Source: SAR202 cluster bacterium (GTDB lineage Bacteria > Chloroflexota > Dehalococcoidia > Lucifugimonadales > Lucifugimonadaceae). Taken from it: a stretch of 64,000 bases of DNA. Under the pieces are notes generated by a model. That model searched no databases, was not told where the DNA came from, and was given only the letters and a program-made list of their open reading frames with translations. The stretch is from positions 1 through 64,000 of the forward strand of contig RQOS01000060.1 in NCBI GenBank assembly GCA_008373205.1, written 5' to 3'. Numbering within the stretch: the first letter of the stretch is position 1; each line of letters begins with the position of its first letter. The position numbers and the translations under genes are program-made. Shown one piece after another: positions 16,855 to 25,175 of this stretch.

Positions 16855-18771
16855 ATGAATAAAAAATTACTAAACAATAGCTTAACTTACATCATCGCAG
16901 GGCTTCTTTTGGTAGGAGCTTTCTATTTTTTTCTAGGTAATTCTTTTGACTCTTCTGAAGAAAAAGATCTTGGGCACCTCGTTAGAATATCTAAAAGCGC
17001 GGAAGGTACAGCATATCCAGTCAATATTGAAGTTAGCGGAGACAAGCTTACTTACAGTAGAAACGGAGAATTTTTTAAGGCTAGTAAAGAGCCAGGAACA
17101 AGTGTTTATGAAATAATGTCAGCATCTGGAGTCGATCCTTCTGCTTACTCTGTCCAAGTTAAAAATGGTGGTGGCTTAGGTACTATTTTTTCAATACTTA
17201 TAGGACTTCTGCCCTTCATACTTATGTTCGGTTTTCTATTTTTTATAATGCGTCAAGCACAAGGCGGTGGTAGCAATGCTATGAACTTTGGTAAAAGTAG
17301 AGCAAAAATGTTTGTAGGAACTAAGGCAAATGTAACTTTTTTTGATGTTGCAGGATTGCCTGAGGCTAAAGAAGAGTTAGAAGAGGTTGTTGAATTTCTA
17401 AAATTTCCTGACAGATTTACTTCAATAGGAGCTAAAATTCCTTCTGGAGTTTTACTTGTTGGTCCTCCTGGAACTGGTAAAACTTTACTTGCTAGAGCAG
17501 TAGCAGGTGAAGCAGGAGTTCCTTTCTTCTCTATTTCAGGTTCTGAGTTTGTTGAAATGTTTGTTGGTGTTGGAGCATCAAGAGTAAGAGATCTTTTTAC
17601 ACAAGCTAAAAGACATTCACCTTGTATTATATTTGTTGATGAAATTGATGCAGTTGGAAGGCACAGAGGAGCTGGCCTCGGTGGAGGACATGATGAAAGA
17701 GAACAAACTCTAAATCAAATACTTGTTGAAATGGATGGTTTCGATACTAATAATAACGTTATTGTTATTGCAGCAACTAACAGACCAGATATTCTTGATC
17801 CGGCTCTACTTAGACCAGGTAGATTTGATAGAAGAGTTACAATTGATAATCCTGATGTGAATGGCAGAACTGAAATTTTGGGTGTTCATGCTAAAGGAAA
17901 ACCGATAGATACTAAAGTTGATCTTTCTACAGTAGCAAAGCAAACACCAGGCTTTTCAGGTGCAGATTTAGCTAACTTAATTAACGAATCAGCTTTACTA
18001 GCCGCTAGAAATAATGCAAAAAAAATATATTTAGCAGACCTAACCGAAGCTATTGATAGAGTATCAATGGGTCCTGCTAGAAAATCTAAAGTTATTAGCG
18101 ACAAAGAAAGAAAACTTGTAGCATATCATGAAGCAGGACATGCCATAGTATCTTATTTTATGCCTGAAGGAAAAACGGTAGGAAAAATAACTATTGTTTC
18201 TAGGGGACATGCTGGTGGATTTACTAGATATGAACAAGAAGATCAATCCTTAATGACGAATGTTGAGTTGGAAGCAATGATTGCATCCTTGATGGGAGGA
18301 AGAGAAGCTGAATTTTTGACTGAAGGAGTCTTAACAACTGGAGCATCTAATGATTTCGAACAAGCTACTAGAATTGCTAGAGAAATAGTTATGAGATATG
18401 GAATGATTCCAGAACTAGCACAAAGAACTTATGGGAAAAAACAACAAGCTGTCTTCTTAGGTAGAGAACAAAATGAAGAACAAGATTACTCTAACGAAAC
18501 TGCAGTTAAAATAGATAAGGAAATTGACAAGCTCTTAACTCAAGGGAAGAAAAATGCTAATAAAATACTTAAAAAGCAAAATGCAGAACTAGAGTTGCTT
18601 GCTAATGCATTGTTGAAATATGAAACTTTAGACGCTGATCAGTTTAAAGATCTCATGGAAGGTAAAGAAGTTGATTTCTCTAATGTAGTTATACCAAAAG
18701 AAAGAAAAACTGAAAAAAGTTCAGCGAAAAGTAAGCCTAAAAAGGGGTTTCCTGAACCTCAATCTTCATGA
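16855..18771 (+). CDS. ftsH: ATP-dependent zinc metalloprotease FtsH
   Basis: [51 protein letters not shown]. Confidence 0.98.
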   Translation: MNKKLLNNSLTYIIAGLLLVGAFYFFLGNSFDSSEEKDLGHLVRISKSAEGTAYPVNIEVSGDKLTYSRNGEFFKASKEPGTSVYEIMSASGVDPSAYSVQVKNGGGLGTIFSILIGLLPFILMFGFLFFIMRQAQGGGSNAMNFGKSRAKMFVGTKANVTFFDVAGLPEAKEELEEVVEFLKFPDRFTSIGAKIPSGVLLVGPPGTGKTLLARAVAGEAGVPFFSISGSEFVEMFVGVGASRVRDLFTQAKRHSPCIIFVDEIDAVGRHRGAGLGGGHDEREQTLNQILVEMDGFDTNNNVIVIAATNRPDILDPALLRPGRFDRRVTIDNPDVNGRTEILGVHAKGKPIDTKVDLSTVAKQTPGFSGADLANLINESALLAARNNAKKIYLADLTEAIDRVSMGPARKSKVISDKERKLVAYHEAGHAIVSYFMPEGKTVGKITIVSRGHAGGFTRYEQEDQSLMTNVELEAMIASLMGGREAEFLTEGVLTTGASNDFEQATRIAREIVMRYGMIPELAQRTYGKKQQAVFLGREQNEEQDYSNETAVKIDKEIDKLLTQGKKNANKILKKQNAELELLANALLKYETLDADQFKDLMEGKEVDFSNVVIPKERKTEKSSAKSKPKKGFPEPQSS

Positions 18772-19436
18772 TAATTTTTGAAAATACCGATTATAAAATT
18801 CAAAGTTTTATATCTGGTATGCTCAGTAATAATTCCTATCTTATAACTTCTAAAACTTCTAAAAAGAATATAATTATTGATATTCCATATATTCCAAGAG
18901 ATTTGTTTTCTAAAATACCTAGGGACCCTCTGAATAAATCTAACAATGTTAAAAATACAATAGGCATAATTACTCACGGTCATTTTGATCATATTGAAGG
19001 AATTGATTTTATAAAAGATAGATACGGAGAAATAGAAATTTATATGGGATTTGAAGACTCCAAATACTTAGATTACTCCGGAAAAATAACTAAGTTAAGA
19101 TCACAAGAAAAGATTATTCATGAAGACATTCAGCTTGAAATAGTTTATACACCTGGGCATTCTCAAGGTTCTATTTGTCTATACTTTGATGTTAAAGAGA
19201 AAAAATATTTATTTTCTGGAGATACTTTATTTCCAGGTGGACCTGGGAAAACAACTAGTTATTTAAATTTTAAAAAAATCTATGAATCGATATCGAATAA
19301 AATTTATAAATTACCAGATGAAACAATTATTTTACCAGGTCATGGTTCAGGTATTTCAATTGAAGAATCAAAAAAAGAATTTCATAGCTTTGAATTTAAG
19401 GGACATATTTTTGGTGATATCACTTGGAAAAAGTAA
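18768..19436 (+). CDS. Metallo-beta-lactamase-fold hydrolase (glyoxalase II-like)
   Basis: THGHFDHIEG, YTPGHSQGSI, FSGDTLF, LPGHG motifs. Confidence 0.9.
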   Translation: MIIFENTDYKIQSFISGMLSNNSYLITSKTSKKNIIIDIPYIPRDLFSKIPRDPLNKSNNVKNTIGIITHGHFDHIEGIDFIKDRYGEIEIYMGFEDSKYLDYSGKITKLRSQEKIIHEDIQLEIVYTPGHSQGSICLYFDVKEKKYLFSGDTLFPGGPGKTTSYLNFKKIYESISNKIYKLPDETIILPGHGSGISIEESKKEFHSFEFKGHIFGDITWKK

Positions 19437-20275
19437 GCCTTCTATCAAATAAAAAATTATTCGATCTTGTATTTTTTATAAGTTCAATAGTTTACATACT
19501 AACTTTAGATAGATACATAATTAATTTATTAAAATATTTTTTTACCGGAAAAAATATCAATTTTATTGATTTTTTATTTTTCACAATTTTTAGTTTATTT
19601 TCATATGTCACAATAAAATATTGGGCAAAAATGATAAATATTTCTAATCAAATGGTTAATATTTTATTGTTAATTATTACAGTTCTTTCGATTATTAAAA
19701 TAATTTTTAGATCTAATTCAATTGAAATACTAATAGATGTAATAATTTTAGATTTTGGAGCAATTTATGTTATTTATGAAATAGTAAAAAGATATAACTT
19801 AAAGCCTAATCTATGGCTTGGAATAAACAAATTTAAAATTGAAAATTTACGTTATGCTGGTTTCTATTTTATTGCTTGGCCTATAATAATTATTTGGTCA
19901 CAGATAATTGAATTTTTTGACTTAGATTTTTTCAAAAGTACAAATTATTCAGAAGAGATTTTCACTTCTTTGAATAATAATTATTTAGTTATATTTATTA
20001 TGGCTTGTATAGTAGCTCCAATATGTGAAGAAATAATATTCAGAGGATATTTTTTTCGAGTTTTAAAAGAAAGATTTAACTTAGTATTTGCAATTATTAT
20101 AAATTCAATATTTTTTGGATTAATTCATTTCGAACCATCAGCCATAGTTCCTGCAACTATTCTTGGAGTATCTTTAACTTTAATTAGGCTTAAGGCAAAA
20201 AGTTTATTGCTTCCTATAACAATCCACGCTTTACATAATCTTTTGGCATTTATAGTTACTTATCTAACACTATAA
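19424..20275 (+). CDS. CPBP-family intramembrane metalloprotease
   Basis: EEIIFRGYFFRVL, FFGLIHFEP and TIHALHN motifs in a polytopic membrane protein. Confidence 0.85.
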   Translation: MEKVSLLSNKKLFDLVFFISSIVYILTLDRYIINLLKYFFTGKNINFIDFLFFTIFSLFSYVTIKYWAKMINISNQMVNILLLIITVLSIIKIIFRSNSIEILIDVIILDFGAIYVIYEIVKRYNLKPNLWLGINKFKIENLRYAGFYFIAWPIIIIWSQIIEFFDLDFFKSTNYSEEIFTSLNNNYLVIFIMACIVAPICEEIIFRGYFFRVLKERFNLVFAIIINSIFFGLIHFEPSAIVPATILGVSLTLIRLKAKSLLLPITIHALHNLLAFIVTYLTL

Positions 20276-20294
20276 TAGTAAATAGGAGTTATTT

Positions 20295-21062
20295 TTGATT
20301 TCAAATACTATAAAAGCTAATAATAAAACAGCGATAATACCATTCATTACTTGCGGTTACCCTGATGTTAAAAATTTCATAAAACTATTGATATCAATAG
20401 AAAAATCTGGAGCAAGTGTCATTGAAATTGGAATGCCTAATAGTGATCCTTTGGCTGAAGGTCTAACTATTCAGTATTCAAGTTCCATTGCAATTCAAAA
20501 TGGTATTAATACTCAGAAATGTCTTGAAATTGTGTCAAAAGCTAGAGACGAGGGACTAAGTATACCTGTTGTATTAATGGGTTACTATAATAATGTTTTA
20601 GCTTATGATATAAAAAAATTTTGTAGAGATGCAAAAAACTCTGGTGTTAATGGTTTGATTGTTGCAGATTTACCTATATTTGAAGCTTCACCTATTATTG
20701 AAGAAACTGAAAAAAACGATATTTCTTATGTACCACTACTTTCAGTAAACTCGTCAAAAGAAATAATCGAAAGTGTCTCTAAAATTGCAACTGGCTTCAT
20801 ATATTGTGTTTCTGTTTTAGGGATAACTGGAGAAAGAAAAATAACATTTGATAGAGTTCAAAAATTAGTAGAAACAGTAAAAAAACTCACTGATATCCCT
20901 GTAGCAGTTGGCTTTGGAGTATCAGATAAATCAGATGTAGAAAATATTGGAAAATTTGCCGATGCAGCAATTATTGGATCAGCATTGATTAATAGATTAA
21001 AAAATTGCAAGAATGATAATATTATAAAAACAGCAGAAAGCTTTATTGAAAGTTTAGTTTAA
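20295..21062 (+). CDS. trpA: Tryptophan synthase alpha subunit (TTG start with aggag SD)
   Basis: IPFITCGYPD, IEIGMPNSDPLAEG, VVLMGYYNN, VAVGFGVSDKSDV motifs. Confidence 0.94.
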   Translation: MISNTIKANNKTAIIPFITCGYPDVKNFIKLLISIEKSGASVIEIGMPNSDPLAEGLTIQYSSSIAIQNGINTQKCLEIVSKARDEGLSIPVVLMGYYNNVLAYDIKKFCRDAKNSGVNGLIVADLPIFEASPIIEETEKNDISYVPLLSVNSSKEIIESVSKIATGFIYCVSVLGITGERKITFDRVQKLVETVKKLTDIPVAVGFGVSDKSDVENIGKFADAAIIGSALINRLKNCKNDNIIKTAESFIESLV

Positions 21063-21079
21063 TAAATGAAGAGGGAAAG

Positions 21080-21439
21080 ATGTTGGTAAGGGGCATTAGA
21101 GGGGCTACAACTGTTAGCCAAAATACAAAAACAGATATTGTTAAAGAAACTTCAACTTTACTTAGTGAAATGATTAGTGCTAATGAAATAAATACGGAAG
21201 ATATCGCATCAATAATTTTTACAACAACTTTTGATGTTACCTTGGAATTCCCTGCAGTTGCTGCTAGAGAAATTTTGTCCCTAAATACTGTCCCTTTATT
21301 AAATATGCATGAAATAAATAATCCAGATGGACTAGAAAAATGTATAAGAGTACTAATTCACTGGAACACAAATAAAAGTCAAAAAGATATTAAGCACGTG
21401 TATCTAAATAATGCAACAAACCTTAGAACAGATTTATAA
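21080..21439 (+). CDS. aroH: Chorismate mutase, AroH class
   Basis: MLVRGIRGATTVSQNTKTDI, IIFTTTFDVTLEFPAVAAREI, IRVLIHWNT. Confidence 0.92.
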   Translation: MLVRGIRGATTVSQNTKTDIVKETSTLLSEMISANEINTEDIASIIFTTTFDVTLEFPAVAAREILSLNTVPLLNMHEINNPDGLEKCIRVLIHWNTNKSQKDIKHVYLNNATNLRTDL

Positions 21440-21466
21440 AATTAATAGATTTGAGATTTATATAAA

Positions 21467-21646
21467 ATGATTCGAATAAAAATAATTTTATTCATTCTAA
21501 TAATGCTAGGTATTTCATATATTTTAGATAGATTAACTCGTTCAAAATTTGATGATAAGAAAAGCTTAAGGTTTATTTTTTTCTCGACTGTTCTTTCATC
21601 TTCAGCTTTGATAATCGCGTTTGTTTTGTTCTACCTTATTTCATAA
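21467..21646 (+). CDS. Small hydrophobic protein, 59 aa (below ORF-track cutoff)
   Basis: Manual translation MIRIKIILFILIMLGISYILDRLTRSKFDDKKSLRFIFFSTVLSSSALIIAFVLFYLIS; two predicted TM segments. Confidence 0.4.
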   Translation: MIRIKIILFILIMLGISYILDRLTRSKFDDKKSLRFIFFSTVLSSSALIIAFVLFYLIS

Positions 21647-21709
21647 TTATAAATCTCTTTTTTACCAAAATGTTAGAAATTAAGATAAACTAGAGTAAGG
21701 TAAATTAAA

Positions 21710-21763
21710 ATGAATAAGAATTATTACACATATTATTATTTTAGGCTAACAGAGTCTTTTTAA
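21710..21763 (+). CDS. Tyr-rich leader peptide MNKNYYTYYYFRLTESF (17 aa) of a putative attenuator
   Basis: ATG AAT AAG AAT TAT TAC ACA TAT TAT TAT TTT AGG CTA ACA GAG TCT TTT TAA, with taagg upstream. Five Tyr plus a Phe in codons 5-11, followed by a terminator and a DAHP synthase gene. Confidence 0.85.
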   Translation: MNKNYYTYYYFRLTESF

Positions 21764-21787
21764 TTGTGTAATTTTTACCAAGTACTT

Positions 21788-21816
21788 AAAAGGCTCTCAT
21801 AAAGAGCCTTTTTTTT
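21788..21816 (+). terminator. Attenuator intrinsic terminator upstream of DAHP synthase
   Basis: aaaaggctct (21788-21797) / agagcctttt (21803-21812), perfect 10-bp stem, 5-nt loop, T tract to 21816. Confidence 0.92.
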
Positions 21817-21849
21817 ATTAATGCAAAAAGTATATAAAAAGGTAATATC

Positions 21850-22896
21850 ATGAAAAATATACAGAACTTAAATATAAGAGAAATAGCGAAGCTACCATCT
21901 CCTGATGAATTTATAAAAAATATTCCATTATCAAACTCTCAGTCAAACTTAATTATGGAATCAAGAAAAGTTATAGAAAACATCTTAACTGGTAAGGACG
22001 ATAGGATATTATTGTTGGTTGGTCCTTGCTCTATTCATGATAGAAATCTAGGTATAGAGTATGCAAAAAGGCTTAGAGATTTAGCGGAAAAAGTTAAGGA
22101 TACTATATATATTGTAATGAGGGTCTACTTTGAAAAACCTAGAACAACTGTAGGTTGGAAAGGTCTAATCAATGACCCTGATCTTAATGGATCTTTTAAT
22201 ATTCCAAAAGGAATAGAACTAGCAAGAAATATATTATCAGATGTTACAGAATTAGGTATGCCTACTGCCACTGAATTTCTAGACCCATTTACTCCACAAT
22301 ATATTGGAGATTTAGTTTCTTGGGGCGCAATTGGAGCCAGAACTGCAGAAAGTCAAACTCATAGACAAATGGCAAGTGGATTATCAATGCCTATAGGGTT
22401 TAAGAATGGTACCGGAGGATCAGTTCAGTTAGCTATAGATGGCATGATTGCCTGTTTAGGAGAACATGCATTTTTAGGAATAGATAATGATGGCAATAGT
22501 TCAGTTGTAATAACAAAAGGTAATCCTGCTAATCATGTAATTCTTAGAGGTGGTGCATCAGGAACAAATTATGATAAAGAATCAGTAAGAGATGCACAAG
22601 AACTATTAGAAAAAAACGAACTAGATCCTGTTGTTGTTATAGATTGTGCTCATGGTAATTCAAATAAGGATCATAATAGGCAGCCTATTGTATTTAAAGA
22701 TGTTATATCTCAAAGAATGCAAGGTAATAAAAATATCGTTGGCCTTATGATCGAAAGTAATATAAATCCTGGTAACCAAACTCTAGGAGAAAATTTAGCT
22801 GATCTAGACTATGGAGTATCTATAACAGATAAATGTGTAGGTTGGGAAAAAACTGAAGAAATTATTTTAGAAGCTAGTAAAGAATTAAAGAATTAA
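21850..22896 (+). CDS. aroG: 3-deoxy-7-phosphoheptulonate (DAHP) synthase, AroF/G/H type
   Basis: LLVGPCSIHDRNLGIEYA, VMRVYFEKPRTTVGWKGLINDPDLNGSFNI, WGAIGARTAESQTHRQMASGLSMPIGFKNGT. Confidence 0.96.
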   Translation: MKNIQNLNIREIAKLPSPDEFIKNIPLSNSQSNLIMESRKVIENILTGKDDRILLLVGPCSIHDRNLGIEYAKRLRDLAEKVKDTIYIVMRVYFEKPRTTVGWKGLINDPDLNGSFNIPKGIELARNILSDVTELGMPTATEFLDPFTPQYIGDLVSWGAIGARTAESQTHRQMASGLSMPIGFKNGTGGSVQLAIDGMIACLGEHAFLGIDNDGNSSVVITKGNPANHVILRGGASGTNYDKESVRDAQELLEKNELDPVVVIDCAHGNSNKDHNRQPIVFKDVISQRMQGNKNIVGLMIESNINPGNQTLGENLADLDYGVSITDKCVGWEKTEEIILEASKELKN

Positions 22897-22911
22897 GTTA
22901 ATGCAAAAATA

Positions 22912-23844
22912 ATGAAAAGTTTTGATCAACAATTAATTGAACTTTCAAAATTAATCGGAAAAAATAAAACAGCTTTTTGTATAGGCACATTTGATGGAGT
23001 TCATTTAGGCCATAAAATGTTATTCCAACAATTAGTTAACAATTCTAAGAATAATAAATTAAGTTCCTTAGTAATCGTTTTTGAAAAAAGACCTAGAGAA
23101 ATAGTAAGCAAAGGATACTCAAGGCCATACCTATCAGGCTTTTGTAAAAGAAAAAATAAAATCTTAGAAAATGAGATAAATTTTTTGTTTACTATGGAGT
23201 TTAATGATGAACTGAGAGTTCTAAGTGCAGAAGTCTTTCTAAAGAAACTGATAAGTCACGCAAATATAAAAAGCATTGTTGTTAGCGAAAATACAAGAAT
23301 TGGAAATGATCAGTTGTTTGGTAAAAATTTAGAGGATTTATGTATCAGTTTAGGAATAGAAATATCTAACATAGAAATGAAAAATAATTTAAAAAAAGTG
23401 ATCTCTTCTTCAATGATCTCAAAATTTATAGAAGAAGGAGATTTTATAAATGGTAATAAATTTTTAGGTTATGATTATACTTTTGAAGGTATGGTTGTTA
23501 AAGGAGATCAGATTGGAAGAACTATAGGATTCCCAACTGCAAATATAGAAGTTCAGAATGAAATCCAAATTCCTGGAGATGGTATTTATGCATGTATGGT
23601 AGATATTGAAGGAGAAAAATTTAGAGGTGCCCTTTCTATTGGAAATAGGCCTGTAATAAAAAATGATTCTGCAAGAAAAATAGAAGTTTTTATATTTGAT
23701 TTTGATAAAAATATATATGGTATTCAAATAGAGATTTCAGTTATTCAGAAAATAAGAAATCAGGAATTTTACGATTCTATAGATATTATGAAGACACAAA
23801 TAAAAAAAGATATTATAAATATTAATGAAGTTTTAGAAAGATAG
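22912..23844 (+). CDS. ribF: Bifunctional riboflavin kinase/FAD synthetase RibF
   Basis: CIGTFDGVHLGHKMLF, GDQIGRTIGFPTANIE, SIGNRPV motifs. Confidence 0.93.
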   Translation: MKSFDQQLIELSKLIGKNKTAFCIGTFDGVHLGHKMLFQQLVNNSKNNKLSSLVIVFEKRPREIVSKGYSRPYLSGFCKRKNKILENEINFLFTMEFNDELRVLSAEVFLKKLISHANIKSIVVSENTRIGNDQLFGKNLEDLCISLGIEISNIEMKNNLKKVISSSMISKFIEEGDFINGNKFLGYDYTFEGMVVKGDQIGRTIGFPTANIEVQNEIQIPGDGIYACMVDIEGEKFRGALSIGNRPVIKNDSARKIEVFIFDFDKNIYGIQIEISVIQKIRNQEFYDSIDIMKTQIKKDIININEVLER

Positions 23845-23845
23845 T

Positions 23846-25141
23846 ATGAATAATCAATTTAATAACGTAATTGAAGAATTTAGATGGAGAGGTAGCCTTA
23901 AAGATTACACAACCAACGCAGACTCAATTTTGATCAATGAAAAAATTACTTGTTATAACGGCTTTGATCCCACAGCAAAAAGTCTACATATTGGAAACTT
24001 GATACCAATACTAGGATTACAAAGATTACAAAAATATGGTCATACACCTATCGTCATTGTTGGTGGAGGAACAGGAATGATCGGAGATCCTTCAGGAAGA
24101 ACTGATGAAAGAAAGTTAATGAGTGAAGCATTAATAGAAGAGAATCTTGCAGGAATAAAAGGTCAGTTAGAAAAATTTTTAGATTTTGATAATAAAAAAA
24201 ATCCAGCTCAGATAATTAATAATGCTGAGTGGTTAAATCAAATCAACCTAATTGATTTCTTAAGAGATACTGGTAAATTTTTCAACATTAACAATATGCT
24301 TGGTAAAGATTCAGTAAAAAATAGATTATCTAGAGATGAAGGCATTTCATTTACAGAATTTAGTTATCAATTATTACAAGCTTATGATTTCTTGTATTTA
24401 TTTGAAAATTATAATTGCAGCTTCCAAATGGGAGGATCTGATCAATGGGGAAATATAGTAGCTGGTATTGACCTAATTAGAAAGAAAAATCCATTAAATA
24501 AGAATAAGGCTCATGGAATAACTTACCCTCTATTAACCACATCCTCTGGTGAAAAATTTGGTAAAAGTATAGATGGAGCAGTAACCTTAGATCCAAATGT
24601 AACAATTCCTTATAAACTTTTTCAATATTTTTATAATACTAGTGACGATGAAGTATTGGATTATATAAAGTTATTTACTGACATTAACATTGAAGAATTC
24701 AACGAACTAGAAAAAATAACATTAGAATCACCATATAAAAGAGAAGCTCAACTATTTCTTTCAAAAGAAATTACACGAATAGTTCACGGTGAAAAAGGAA
24801 TGAATAGTGCACTTAGGCAAACAGAAGGACTCAATCAAGGGAAATGGGAAATCTTAAGTGATGATGATTTTTCTGATTTATATATTGGTTCAGAAAGTAT
24901 AAATCAGCTTTCAAGAAAAAAATTATCTAATGGAGTAAACATACAAGAACTGACTGTTGACTATGACTTATGTAAATCTTTAGGTGAGTCAAAAAGACTA
25001 ATTAACCAAGGCGGAATTTCATTAAATGGAAACAAAATAACAGATCCAGAAATGAAAGTATTTGAAAATGACCTTAAAGCAAATAAAATATTGATTATTT
25101 CAAAAGGTAAAAAAAATCATAAAATAATTAAAGTTGATTGA
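23846..25141 (+). CDS. tyrS: Tyrosyl-tRNA synthetase
   Basis: TCYNGFDPTAKSLHIGNLIPI, GGGTGMIGDPSGR, FQMGGSDQWGNI, KFGKS, C-terminal S4 domain. Confidence 0.97.
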   Translation: MNNQFNNVIEEFRWRGSLKDYTTNADSILINEKITCYNGFDPTAKSLHIGNLIPILGLQRLQKYGHTPIVIVGGGTGMIGDPSGRTDERKLMSEALIEENLAGIKGQLEKFLDFDNKKNPAQIINNAEWLNQINLIDFLRDTGKFFNINNMLGKDSVKNRLSRDEGISFTEFSYQLLQAYDFLYLFENYNCSFQMGGSDQWGNIVAGIDLIRKKNPLNKNKAHGITYPLLTTSSGEKFGKSIDGAVTLDPNVTIPYKLFQYFYNTSDDEVLDYIKLFTDINIEEFNELEKITLESPYKREAQLFLSKEITRIVHGEKGMNSALRQTEGLNQGKWEILSDDDFSDLYIGSESINQLSRKKLSNGVNIQELTVDYDLCKSLGESKRLINQGGISLNGNKITDPEMKVFENDLKANKILIISKGKKNHKIIKVD

Positions 25142-25175
25142 GACTAATTTTCAAATTACCAATAGTATCTAATAG

